Below, in pieces: positions 6,872 to 13,640 of a stretch of 14,797 bases of DNA. Where the stretch lies: positions 1 to 14,797 of the forward strand of contig CAYTTA010000057.1 of NCBI GenBank assembly GCA_964440655.1. Direction: 5' to 3'. Within the stretch, counting starts at the first letter, position 1. The number at the start of each line of letters is the position of its first letter. The notes beneath the pieces are model-generated. The model was not told the DNA's origin. It did not search any database and was given only the letters and a program-made list of their open reading frames with translations. This stretch comes from CAYTTA01 sp964440655 (GTDB lineage: Bacteria; Bacteroidota; Rhodothermia; Balneolales; Balneolaceae). Position numbers and translations under genes: made by a program.

Positions 6872-8464
6872 TCACCTTGCCAATAGATGGTCGTATCGAA
6901 GAAGTCTGATTAGCGCATGATACGAGTAGATCCGGTTTCTCGATCTGCCTGCCGTTTCACTGATCATTCCCGCTGCCTCGAATTTCTTCAGGAGGTTGTA
7001 CAAGGTCTGATATCTCAAATGCTTGAGTAACCGTGGAATCATTTCCGAACCGACATATGGCTGCAGAAACAGCAGATCAAGAAGGTCCTGAGAATATTTC
7101 GATTTGAGACGAGTGATGCTATCTGTTTCTGTCCGGTAAAGTTCTTCAAGATTGTCGATAACAAGGGAGAATTTTCGGACAGATTGAACGACTGCCTCGA
7201 TAAAAAAGTCGATCCATTCCTTCACTTCTCCCTTCTTCGCCTTATTCAGAGCCCTGTCATACTCCTTCCTGTGCCTCCATACAATGTCATTAAAACAGAA
7301 AACCGGTTCCGGTATCAGCCTGAAATTGTATAGCAAAACCGGCAGAATCGTATCCGGAACCCTCCAATTCACCGTGAAGGTAAAAGGATAGGAATTGAAG
7401 AGGGCATGAACCAGTGCGGCCTTCAGAAGCGGATCCTCCCAGTACTGGTTTACAATTTTTGCAACGATCCGCGGCAGTCTCGGGTCATGCATCATGTCTG
7501 CCGGCAACTCGAAACCATTCACTCTTTTCGTTTGAACCTGATAATGGTACCAGGGATTGGGCATTTCCCGTTTTTTAATCTCGACCCTGCCATAGTAGGA
7601 ATAGAGCCTGTTTATAAAGGCTTCATCAATTTCATATTCTTTGGCGTAGTTGATGCCATATCCCAGGGAGAGAAAATCAACTTCCCAGGCATAAATCTTG
7701 TATGATTGTCTCCATAACAGAGTTGAACGGTACGGCGGGAACTTTGGAATGATCTTGTTCTTCCACGGAAGTTTGTTCCGCCCCTCCGGTTTAACAGCCC
7801 GGGGAAGCCCAGTGTAGACCCAGGGAAGCTGAACACCCTTGCGAACCTCTTCCAGCCAGTTATGTACATGATTGTTTTTGCGGCTGTTATCGTGGCTGTT
7901 ATCGTGGCTGTTATCGCGGTCGTTTTCATGGCTGCTTTCATGGCTGTTTCCGTTGCTGCTTTTGTTGCTGTTCCCGAGTCTGTTTTTGGGGCTATTTTCG
8001 AGGCTGTTTTTGGGGCTGTTTTCGAGGCTCTTTTCGGGGCTCTTTTCGGGGCCGCTTCTAAGTCGGTCTTCATATCTGGTTTCATGATTTTTTGAATGAT
8101 GATAATGATGACAATGTTGATGCGGCAGATCTTTGGTTCGCAACGCTGTCATCTGGTGGGCGACGTCAAGGTCCATCGTCTCGAAATGAAGCAAGGCATT
8201 GAGGGAAAAGCCTCCTAAACTGAGCCGTTTAAATATCGCAACAGCTTCCTTCCGCCAGATAAATCTCAGGATACTGTTTTGCAGGATCGGGGGAAGATTT
8301 CGAAATCTTTCCTTCACTTCGCCAAGCAGCAGATAGATCTCGGCCACCCTCCGTGGCTCGGCAAGAGGAACGCGACCAAAACGGGACGGATCGGAGAGAT
8401 AGCTGATCAGACGGGAATTGCTTACCTCCTTGTGATCCGGCAATTTTCTGGGATAATACCACAT
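6872..8464 (-). CDS. Fic-fold protein with degenerate catalytic and inhibitory motifs, C-terminal wHTH
   Basis: Several blocks of this 530-residue protein align by eye with Fic-family proteins. Residues 40-95 resemble the Fic N-terminal domain, including EIYLLLGEVKERF and RKEAVA (71-76). Normal proteins continue there as SSxIEG, but here it reads IFKRLSLGG, so the inhibitory Ser/Glu are gone. Residues 320-430 match the Fic core (LLKAALVHALFNS, ILPVLLYNF, WRHRKEYDRAL, EWIDFFIEAV). The catalytic HPFxDGNGRxxR position reads YPFTFTVNWRVPD (359-371): Asn366 and Arg368 remain, while the His, Asp, both Gly and last Arg are lost. Residues 455-530 match the Fic-associated winged helix. A His-rich patch (115-127) and a 16-fold tetrapeptide repeat (137-200) separate the domains. 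AMPylation is unlikely; it may act as a regulator or scaffold. The ATG at 8464 has no Shine-Dalgarno. It is 3 bp upstream of glycerate kinase. Confidence 0.75.
   Translation of the reverse strand: MWYYPRKLPDHKEVSNSRLISYLSDPSRFGRVPLAEPRRVAEIYLLLGEVKERFRNLPPILQNSILRFIWRKEAVAIFKRLSLGGFSLNALLHFETMDLDVAHQMTALRTKDLPHQHCHHYHHSKNHETRYEDRLRSGPEKSPEKSLENSPKNSLENSPKNRLGNSNKSSNGNSHESSHENDRDNSHDNSHDNSRKNNHVHNWLEEVRKGVQLPWVYTGLPRAVKPEGRNKLPWKNKIIPKFPPYRSTLLWRQSYKIYAWEVDFLSLGYGINYAKEYEIDEAFINRLYSYYGRVEIKKREMPNPWYHYQVQTKRVNGFELPADMMHDPRLPRIVAKIVNQYWEDPLLKAALVHALFNSYPFTFTVNWRVPDTILPVLLYNFRLIPEPVFCFNDIVWRHRKEYDRALNKAKKGEVKEWIDFFIEAVVQSVRKFSLVIDNLEELYRTETDSITRLKSKYSQDLLDLLFLQPYVGSEMIPRLLKHLRYQTLYNLLKKFEAAGMISETAGRSRNRIYSYHALIRLLRYDHLLAR
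7865..8056 (-). repeat. 12-bp minisatellite coding a 16-fold tetrapeptide (NSxx) tract
   Basis: Residues 137-200 of the Fic-like protein divide into 16 tetrads, for example KSPE, NSPK, NSLE, NSHE, NSHD, NSHD. The DNA on the + strand shows 12-bp units such as GTGGCTGTTATC and GGGCTGTTTTCG. The tract is Asn/Ser-rich, hydrophilic and probably disordered. It joins the N-terminal Fic region to the core. Confidence 0.9.
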
Positions 8465-8476
8465 AATCTTTGGTGT

Positions 8477-8611
8477 CGTTTTCGGGTAGCGCGGTTCGGG
8501 TGGTGCGATTCGGGTGGTGCGATTCGGGTGGTGCGATTCGGGTGGTGCGGTTCAGGTGGCGCGGTTCAGGTGGCGCGGTTCAGGTGGCGCGGTTCAGGTG
8601 GCGCGGTTCAG
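8477..8611. repeat. 14-bp VNTR upstream of the Fic-like gene
   Basis: Eight full 14-bp units run from 8491 to 8602, preceded by a degenerate unit (8477-8490) and followed by a partial one (8603-8611). There are two subtypes in blocks: GCG(A/G)TTCGGGTGGT four times, then GCGGTTCAGGTGGC four and a half times. The array ends 12 bp from the Fic-like start codon, in its leader or promoter. Because 14 is not a multiple of 3 it is not expected to be translated. Confidence 0.95.
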
Positions 8612-8616
8612 ATGAG

Positions 8617-8984
8617 TTATTCCATTTTGAGGCTAAGTTTGAGAATTCTTACAAAAAGGCAGGCAGGTGGTGTTTTGCTCCCTCTGTTTTTATTCCGCTA
8701 CCCGCCCGGGTATTGGAATATCCCCTTAGTGTTATTCCATTTCAGACCCGCATTTTGGAATAATTACCGATAGCTCGGAACATATATCACCGCTCCCCCT
8801 NNNNNNNNNNNNNNNNNNNNNNNNNNNNNNNNNNNNNNNNNNNNNNNNNNNNNNNNNNNNNNNNNNNNNNNNNNNNNNNNNNNNNNNNNNNNNNNNNNNN
8901 TTCAGACCCGCATTCAGGAATAATCACCGATAGTTCTGAGCGGATATGGATCAAACCCTCTGCTATTAGACTCTCTTGGATCAT
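8617..8984 (-). repeat. Dispersed hairpin element, central inverted copies
   Basis: On the minus strand this region carries the element seen at both window edges. CTATCGGT is followed by TTATTCC (8757-8763), 18 nt, GGAATAA (8732-8738), 10 nt, ATATTCC (8715-8721), 18 nt, then GGAATAAAAACAGAGGG (8696-8680). A second partial copy right of the gap has a GCAGAGGGTTTGATC box near 8953-8969, CTATCGGT near 8928-8935 and TTATTCC at 8917-8923. The repeated TTCAGACCCGCATT at 8741 and 8901 shows that the two flanks of the gap are homologous. There is no gene between 8465 and 9074. The part from about 9010 to 9074 is C-rich with CCACCGGCCCC words. Confidence 0.85.
8801..8900. other. Assembly gap (100 N)
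   Basis: There are exactly 100 undetermined bases. The right flank (8901-8945) and the sequence ending before the gap (8741-8786) are imperfect copies of each other, so the gap sits inside the hairpin-element array. Its true length is unknown. Confidence 0.98.
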
Positions 8985-9074
8985 CATCCTTACACTCGAG
9001 CTGACACTCGTGGGCTCCGGTCCCACCCGTCCCCCGGTTCCACCGGCCCCCCACCGGCCCCACTCTCCCACTCC

Positions 9075-10727
9075 TTACCACAAACTCCAGCTCGCCCCCA
9101 TCATCACCCCGCCGTTGTTAAAAAGCTCGCCCTGATCCAGCGCCAGCGCCAGGTGAACCTGAACCCCGCGAACTCCCGGCAGCCGGTATTGTCCCTCCAG
9201 CATGAAATACCACTGCTCCAGCGGCGGGTTGAAGAAATATGCCTCCTGATCCAGGTTCGGGTCGAGACTCCCCCACGGCTGGCCAAGATTCAACCCCCAA
9301 TAGGTGCCGTAGTGCCTGTTCCATGTAGCCAGAAACCTCCAGGAGAAATCCCGCCATGGCCGCCCTTCCAGCCCCACATGGTGGGCCACAATACGAGTGC
9401 TCACAAAATAACGATCGTTGTAGGTCTGAATGGCCGGATCGATCCGGTCCAGCTGGGTACGCGTCAAAAACAACGGGCTCCCTATAGCCCGTGAGCGGTG
9501 AGACCATCCATCCAGGTAATAGTAGTTGTTGTAATAGTCATCCCGCCCGTTGAACCGGTAGCCGCAATTCACCTCCGCACAGAAATCTGGACTGTCCCCC
9601 ACCTGAGGATCCGGCAAGCCGGGTCCGGTCTGATGCTTCGTGTAGAGGAATTCCCACGCCCCTCCGGTTATCCATCCGATCGCCGATGGATCCCGCAGGG
9701 CGATTCCGAAGAGCCCATCCCTCAGATTCCGGTAAAGGAGTCCCGACCGGTCCCCGAAAATATGCTGATAGTAGAGTTGTAGCTGCAGCCCCGCACTTAA
9801 CAACTCATCCACCCGCATCCCCCAGTCCCAGACTCCGTAATGCGCCCCGAGAGCATTGACCTGATCCCCGCCCGGTGCCCCCTCGGAACCACCCTTGGCC
9901 GCCATCACCTTCAGCAGATCGGCAAAAGAGTCCGGAAGCGGAACACCATTGGGTCGCACTCCTGCCCACTCCGCAAAATGGAGAAGACCGGCATAGAACT
10001 TCACCCCTGTCTCCCCGCCCGTCTGTAGGTAGAAAGACTTGTCATGCAGCCAGGAATCCCGGATATGGCGCTCCCCGTCCAACCAGCCATGACCGAAATG
10101 CCCCTTGAACTCCAGCCATCCTCCGGTAAGAGGAACCGGCTCGAACTCCGGCATGTAAAGTGCGATTCGGGTGATGGGTGCGGCATTGCCGCTCATGCCG
10201 GCCGACCCGGACGAGAGCATGCTCGCCGTATGGCCGATGATCTGCTCCCTGCGGCCCGCTTCCAGCCTCAGAAAACCGATCCCTGCCTCCAGCCATCCCT
10301 CATGAAAGTAGAAGGTCGAATGATCCGCTCCCCGGCCGAGAAGCGTCACCCCACCGCCCCAATCCAGCATCCGGTCCATCCGGACCCTTTTTCTGGCTGA
10401 CAGGTACCCCACCGCATTCGCACTCTCCTCATCAAACCGGCCACCGCGGTTATGAACCAGCCAAAACGCCTGATAAGGCTTGGCGGAGAGGGTGGTGACA
10501 AACCCCGCCTCGGCTTCCAGCAGCGGCATCCCCGTTACCGTCGGAGAATACTGGGCCTGCACAGGAGTTGCCAGAATAGTGGAAAGGATCGCGATCGACA
10601 GAATGAGGAGTGCAGCAGGAGCAGCAGGAGCAGCATGAACAGCATGAACAGCATGAACAGGAGGAGCAGCAGGAACAGCAGGAGTTGCAGGAGTTGCAGG
10701 AGTAAAAGAGCTCAGGAGTAACTTCAT
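9075..10727 (-). CDS. Wzi-family capsule-assembly outer-membrane barrel
   Basis: With the ATG at 10727 this is a 550-residue outer-membrane protein. Family hallmarks include GHGWLDGERHIRDSWLHDKS (210-229), LLHFAEWAG (247-255), YYQHIFGDRSG (319-329), RDGLFGIAL (336-344) and YYNNYYYLDGWSHRSRAIG (398-416). It ends in an aromatic residue (W550), as expected for barrel assembly. Wzi proteins hold capsule or exopolysaccharide at the outer membrane. The leader is odd: MKLLLSS, then 30 residues from a 9-bp tandem repeat, then LLILSIAILSTILATPVQA with cleavage near A58. Without the repeat the signal peptide would be an ordinary 28 residues. The frame is open upstream to 10901 through CCACCAG repeats; that extension places a Trp/Gly-rich stretch before the signal and is unlikely. 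ATG 10736 is an alternative start. No Shine-Dalgarno is seen. Confidence 0.88.
   Translation of the reverse strand: MKLLLSSFTPATPATPAVPAAPPVHAVHAVHAAPAAPAALLILSIAILSTILATPVQAQYSPTVTGMPLLEAEAGFVTTLSAKPYQAFWLVHNRGGRFDEESANAVGYLSARKRVRMDRMLDWGGGVTLLGRGADHSTFYFHEGWLEAGIGFLRLEAGRREQIIGHTASMLSSGSAGMSGNAAPITRIALYMPEFEPVPLTGGWLEFKGHFGHGWLDGERHIRDSWLHDKSFYLQTGGETGVKFYAGLLHFAEWAGVRPNGVPLPDSFADLLKVMAAKGGSEGAPGGDQVNALGAHYGVWDWGMRVDELLSAGLQLQLYYQHIFGDRSGLLYRNLRDGLFGIALRDPSAIGWITGGAWEFLYTKHQTGPGLPDPQVGDSPDFCAEVNCGYRFNGRDDYYNNYYYLDGWSHRSRAIGSPLFLTRTQLDRIDPAIQTYNDRYFVSTRIVAHHVGLEGRPWRDFSWRFLATWNRHYGTYWGLNLGQPWGSLDPNLDQEAYFFNPPLEQWYFMLEGQYRLPGVRGVQVHLALALDQGELFNNGGVMMGASWSLW
10617..10706 (-). repeat. 9-bp minisatellite inside the Wzi signal peptide
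   Basis: Ten 9-bp units on the + strand: AGGAGCAGC twice, ATGAACAGC twice, ATGAACAGG, AGGAGCAGC, AGGAACAGC, AGGAGTTGC twice, AGGAGTAAA. They encode residues 8-37 (TPA, VHA and APA triplets), between the positively charged start and the hydrophobic core of the signal peptide. Confidence 0.93.
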
Positions 10728-10772
10728 TGGATACATCGGTTTCAAGGGATACCGTTGGCGCATCAGCCGGCG

Positions 10773-10809
10773 CCAACCAGCCAACCAGCCACCAGCCACC
10801 AGCCACCAG
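10773..10809. repeat. CCA(A)CCAG tandem repeat upstream of the Wzi gene
   Basis: Two CCAACCAG units (8 bp) are followed by three CCACCAG units (7 bp), flanked by GCCGGCG on both sides. They lie 46 bp upstream of the Wzi start in the divergent intergenic region. Confidence 0.85.
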
Positions 10810-10940
10810 CCGGCGTACCAGCAACTGTAAAGTATACCGACTGGCGATGTCAGACAACCCGCCCGCCATCCCCATTGCGGCATTTCTACACGGCAACGCA
10901 TTTACCTGTCGTGTATTCGTGTTACAGGCAACTCCTTCCA

Positions 10941-10972
10941 TTGTGAGACAACCCCACCTGGGGATGCCACAA
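10941..10972. promoter_or_regulatory. Inverted repeat in the divergent intergenic region
   Basis: TTGTG and CACAA flank an inner CCCC-ACCT-GGGG palindrome, giving a nested inverted repeat between the Wzi and outer-membrane genes. A second inverted pair, CCTGT/ACAGG, lies just to its left (about 10909-10928). No U tract follows, so an operator or RNA hairpin is as likely as a terminator. Confidence 0.3.
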
Positions 10973-11336
10973 TGAGCTTCGTGATGCCTTACAGATTCGA
11001 TGCATCTCACGAATCATTTAACCAAAGAATCCGCAGACTACTCCCCGCCAAAGGCCTGTAAAGGCCCGCCAAAGCCCGCCAAAAAGTCCGCCAAAAGCTC
11101 CTGAAGCCGATTTCCTGACCATTGAACCTCAAGATCATGAAGGAAAAAAGTACCCGGATCAGTACGGCGATCTGCTTCTATTCCGCTTCGAATTACATCA
11201 AAAAGAAAAAGCCTTCAATGGCCTCTTCCACTGGCATGTGAATTGCAAACTGCGCTTCAGGGAAGGACAGACACAAGAGAAGAAAGAAGAGAGAAGAAAG
11301 AAAACCATCCAGCGCGGACCCCCCGCAGAGATTTGA
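10972..11336 (+). pseudogene. Interrupted small gene (frame break in a CCCGCCAAA tract)
   Basis: An ATG at 10972 opens MSFVMPYRFDASHESFNQRI plus nine residues and stops at 11059. In another frame, an open stretch with no ATG continues through DFLTIEPQDHEGKKYPDQYG and FELHQKEKAFNGLFHWHVN to a TGA at 11334-11336, which directly abuts the ATG of the next gene. Both halves look like plausible protein. Between them lies a short degenerate tandem tract of CCCGCCAAA words (11043-11100) that encodes SPPKSPPKAP in the second frame. One extra base (or minus two) before 11059 would join them into about 121 residues. It could be a decayed gene, a phase-variable gene, a sequencing error or chance. I recognise no family. 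Confidence 0.35.
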
Positions 11337-13451
11337 ATGATTCACCCAACCATAAAGAGAGAATCTTATCCCCCGACACACCTTTCGAACGGCCGGAACA
11401 GCCGCACCCTCTACCATTCTGACGAACGCTACATCAGGCGCGGGAGCACTCCTGCTGATTCAAGCGGGAGCACTCCTGCTCATTCCAGAGGCCGAATCCG
11501 CAAAAAGAGGACTGCACTTCCGCTGTTCCTGATAATGGCTCTGTTGCTCTTCATGGCGGATTATTATACGGTCTCCGCCCAAACCAAACTTTCGAGTTAC
11601 TCCTCCCACACAAATTCGATCAGCCGCCTATTGATACTCCCTCCCATACTCCATCCCATACTCCATCCCACGGAATCCGACACGACCGATTCCGAATTGC
11701 CTGTCGCGGTCTCCTACATCATCCACAACAAGGACACCACCTGGGTATGGCACAACCCGACTCTGGAGGAGATCACCGTGACACCGCAAGGCGGCCACTC
11801 CGGCGGGGCGGCGCTGCCGGTGCCTGCCGAACTGCGCATGTCCCGCCAGACCCTCTCACAGGGCAACCCCCTCTTCCGACTTGCCGCCGAGAGCGAGATC
11901 AGCCCCGGGGTAAGCCGCTTCACGGCCGAGCTTCAGCGCGATCTCCCCTCCATGATCCGCTTCTACACTCCTCAGGGAATCCCCATGCTGGTCAAGTACA
12001 CCAGCAACAACTCCCTTACCACCACCATCCCGAACACCGGAACCCGTCTCGAGGTGAAAGAGCCGGGCGCCTACTTCCCCAGCCCCGATGCCCCGATCAT
12101 CATCCAGCCCGACTACTCCCGGCGGCGGGCGATCTCCCTCACCCCGTTCAAGCAGACCCTGGGTTTCTCCGGCGGCGGGCAGAATCTGCTGGCGGTCAGT
12201 GCCGGAGCGGAACACTCCGGAGCTCCCGGCTCTCTGGAGCGGCTCGTCCCCGAGCTGGAGACCTTCAGCACCACATACAGTATGCATGGATCGGCACGTG
12301 TCGGACGGCGGGGATCGAGTCTGGAGGCAGTCGCCCGCCATTCGCGCTCGGACAATGAATTCGGCGGACTTCTCGGCATCGACCATCTGATGGAGAATGA
12401 AGAGAACACATTCCTGCATCTGCACGGTGAGCAGCGGCTTGGTCCGTTTACCCTGGATGCGGGAGCGGCCTATCAGACCGGAACCACCTGGAGGGAGGTG
12501 GAGGAGCTGGAGAAGTGGTATGAGGATCAGCACGAAATCACCGCCACCACCCTGACCGCCGCCGTTGCGGCACCGGTCGGCAGAACCCTCACCCGCCTTC
12601 GCATCAACCATCACGATCTGATCCGGGTCTACAACGATACCTCAGCCCATCTGAATCGGTTTGAATCGGTTCTCACCCATACTCTCCCGCTGAACCGGGC
12701 GCTACTGCTCTCCGTCGAGACGCGCTACGATCATGCGGACCGGGAACCCTCCGTGAGCGGTGAGATGATGGTGCAGCCGGTCCGATGGCTCCGGGTGGAG
12801 CTGAACGGGGCGTGGCTATATGATGCGATCGGATCGGAGGCGCTGAACAGCTCTTTCCGAAATGCCCAGACCGTCCCTCACCCGTGGCGCTCCACCTATG
12901 TGCGGATCGGAACGCAGGTGCTGCTGGAGACGATAGCCCTGCACGCCTCGCTGATGAACAAGTCGGTTCGGGTGGGATGGTATGAGGAGTCGGCCACCAT
13001 GGAGGGGTGGATCAGCCGGTTCGGGATCAACGGAACGGTAGAGGGCCGCCGGTTCTACAAGTCGTGGCGGCTGCAGGGGGCGGTACGTGACCTGAAGCTG
13101 ATTGTCCCCCTTGAAGGGGCGCAGCTGCTGCCCGGTCCCGCCCGGCTGGAGGGGAATGCCGCCTGGGAAATGGGGACGAAACGGTTTCAGTATGCGGTGC
13201 AGGCCAATGTATTCATCGACCGGAGCCAGATCGTGCGCACCGGCATCAATCAGCACCTCGGCTCGCAATACTTCCTCTCCCTGGGGGTATCCACCGCGGT
13301 TCGGTCGGTCCACCTGGGAGCAAGCCTCGAGAACATCCTGGCCTTCTTCGGGGTGCGGAGCAAACTGGCCGCCTATACCGTCGGCCGGAATGATATCCGG
13401 TTCGCCTATGCCCCGCCGGTGCCGAGTCTCAGCATGAATGTTGAGTTTTAG
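11337..13451 (+). CDS. Uncharacterised outer-membrane β-barrel protein
   Basis: The 704-residue frame starts directly after the stop of the small interrupted gene. A signal sequence is clear: RIRKKR, then LPLFLIMALLLFMADYYTVSAQ, with cleavage near residue 80-82. The 52 residues before RIRKKR make an unusually long N-terminal region, partly a 24-bp duplication (STPADSSG/STPAHSRG, residues 37-52), so the true start could be further in at a non-ATG codon. The mature part has alternating polar/hydrophobic strands from about residue 255 to the end (for example RLRINHHDLIRVYN and LRVELNGAWLYDA). It ends ...LSMNVEF with a terminal Phe, the usual signal for outer-membrane barrel insertion. A more globular region at about 115-250 precedes the barrel. 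I do not recognise a named family. Its neighbour is divergent Wzi, so a surface role is plausible. Confidence 0.75.
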   Translation: MIHPTIKRESYPPTHLSNGRNSRTLYHSDERYIRRGSTPADSSGSTPAHSRGRIRKKRTALPLFLIMALLLFMADYYTVSAQTKLSSYSSHTNSISRLLILPPILHPILHPTESDTTDSELPVAVSYIIHNKDTTWVWHNPTLEEITVTPQGGHSGGAALPVPAELRMSRQTLSQGNPLFRLAAESEISPGVSRFTAELQRDLPSMIRFYTPQGIPMLVKYTSNNSLTTTIPNTGTRLEVKEPGAYFPSPDAPIIIQPDYSRRRAISLTPFKQTLGFSGGGQNLLAVSAGAEHSGAPGSLERLVPELETFSTTYSMHGSARVGRRGSSLEAVARHSRSDNEFGGLLGIDHLMENEENTFLHLHGEQRLGPFTLDAGAAYQTGTTWREVEELEKWYEDQHEITATTLTAAVAAPVGRTLTRLRINHHDLIRVYNDTSAHLNRFESVLTHTLPLNRALLLSVETRYDHADREPSVSGEMMVQPVRWLRVELNGAWLYDAIGSEALNSSFRNAQTVPHPWRSTYVRIGTQVLLETIALHASLMNKSVRVGWYEESATMEGWISRFGINGTVEGRRFYKSWRLQGAVRDLKLIVPLEGAQLLPGPARLEGNAAWEMGTKRFQYAVQANVFIDRSQIVRTGINQHLGSQYFLSLGVSTAVRSVHLGASLENILAFFGVRSKLAAYTVGRNDIRFAYAPPVPSLSMNVEF
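11441..11488 (+). repeat. 24-bp direct duplication in the outer-membrane protein leader
   Basis: Two 24-bp units, each beginning CGGGAGCACTCCTGCT, lie at 11441-11464 and 11465-11488 with few mismatches. They encode an 8-residue repeat in the pre-signal region. A separate 12-bp duplication (CCATACTCCATC at 11644-11655 and 11656-11667) encodes PILHPILHP just after the signal. Confidence 0.9.
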
Positions 13452-13479
13452 GAAGATGCATGTGCGGGGCGGGTCGAGG

Positions 13480-13541
13480 GGCGGGTCGAGGCGGCGTGCA
13501 CCAAGGGGTTGGCGGGTCGAGGCGGCGTGCACCAAGGGGTT
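13480..13541. repeat. 31-bp perfect tandem duplication between convergent genes
   Basis: The 31-bp unit beginning GGCGGGTCGAGGCGGCGTGC is present twice, at 13480-13510 and 13511-13541. It is followed by shorter GGCGGCGCGAAGGGG and GGCGGCCCGAAGGGG words to about 13575. It fills most of the 189-bp space between the two convergent stop codons. A weak CTCGG/CCGAG hairpin lies at about 13618-13636; no clean terminator is seen. Confidence 0.9.
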
Positions 13542-13640
13542 GGCGGCGCGAAGGGGTTGGCGGCCCGAAGGGGGTCATCGTCAGGGAACGGCGTGCACAA
13601 GGGGGCTGCGGCGGCACGCCTCGGGGGGCAACGCCGAGAA

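Noticed and set aside
7862..8095. Small hydrophobic + strand frame rich in Val and Ala
   Set aside because: It is the antisense reading of the 12-bp tetrapeptide minisatellite in the Fic-like gene.
8470..8773. + strand open frames over the 14-bp array
   Set aside because: They are repeat translations that change frame each unit and have no protein-like downstream region.
10737..10901. Upstream extension of the Wzi protein to an ATG at 10901
   Set aside because: The extra residues are translated CCACCAG repeats (Trp/Gly-rich) and would precede the signal peptide.
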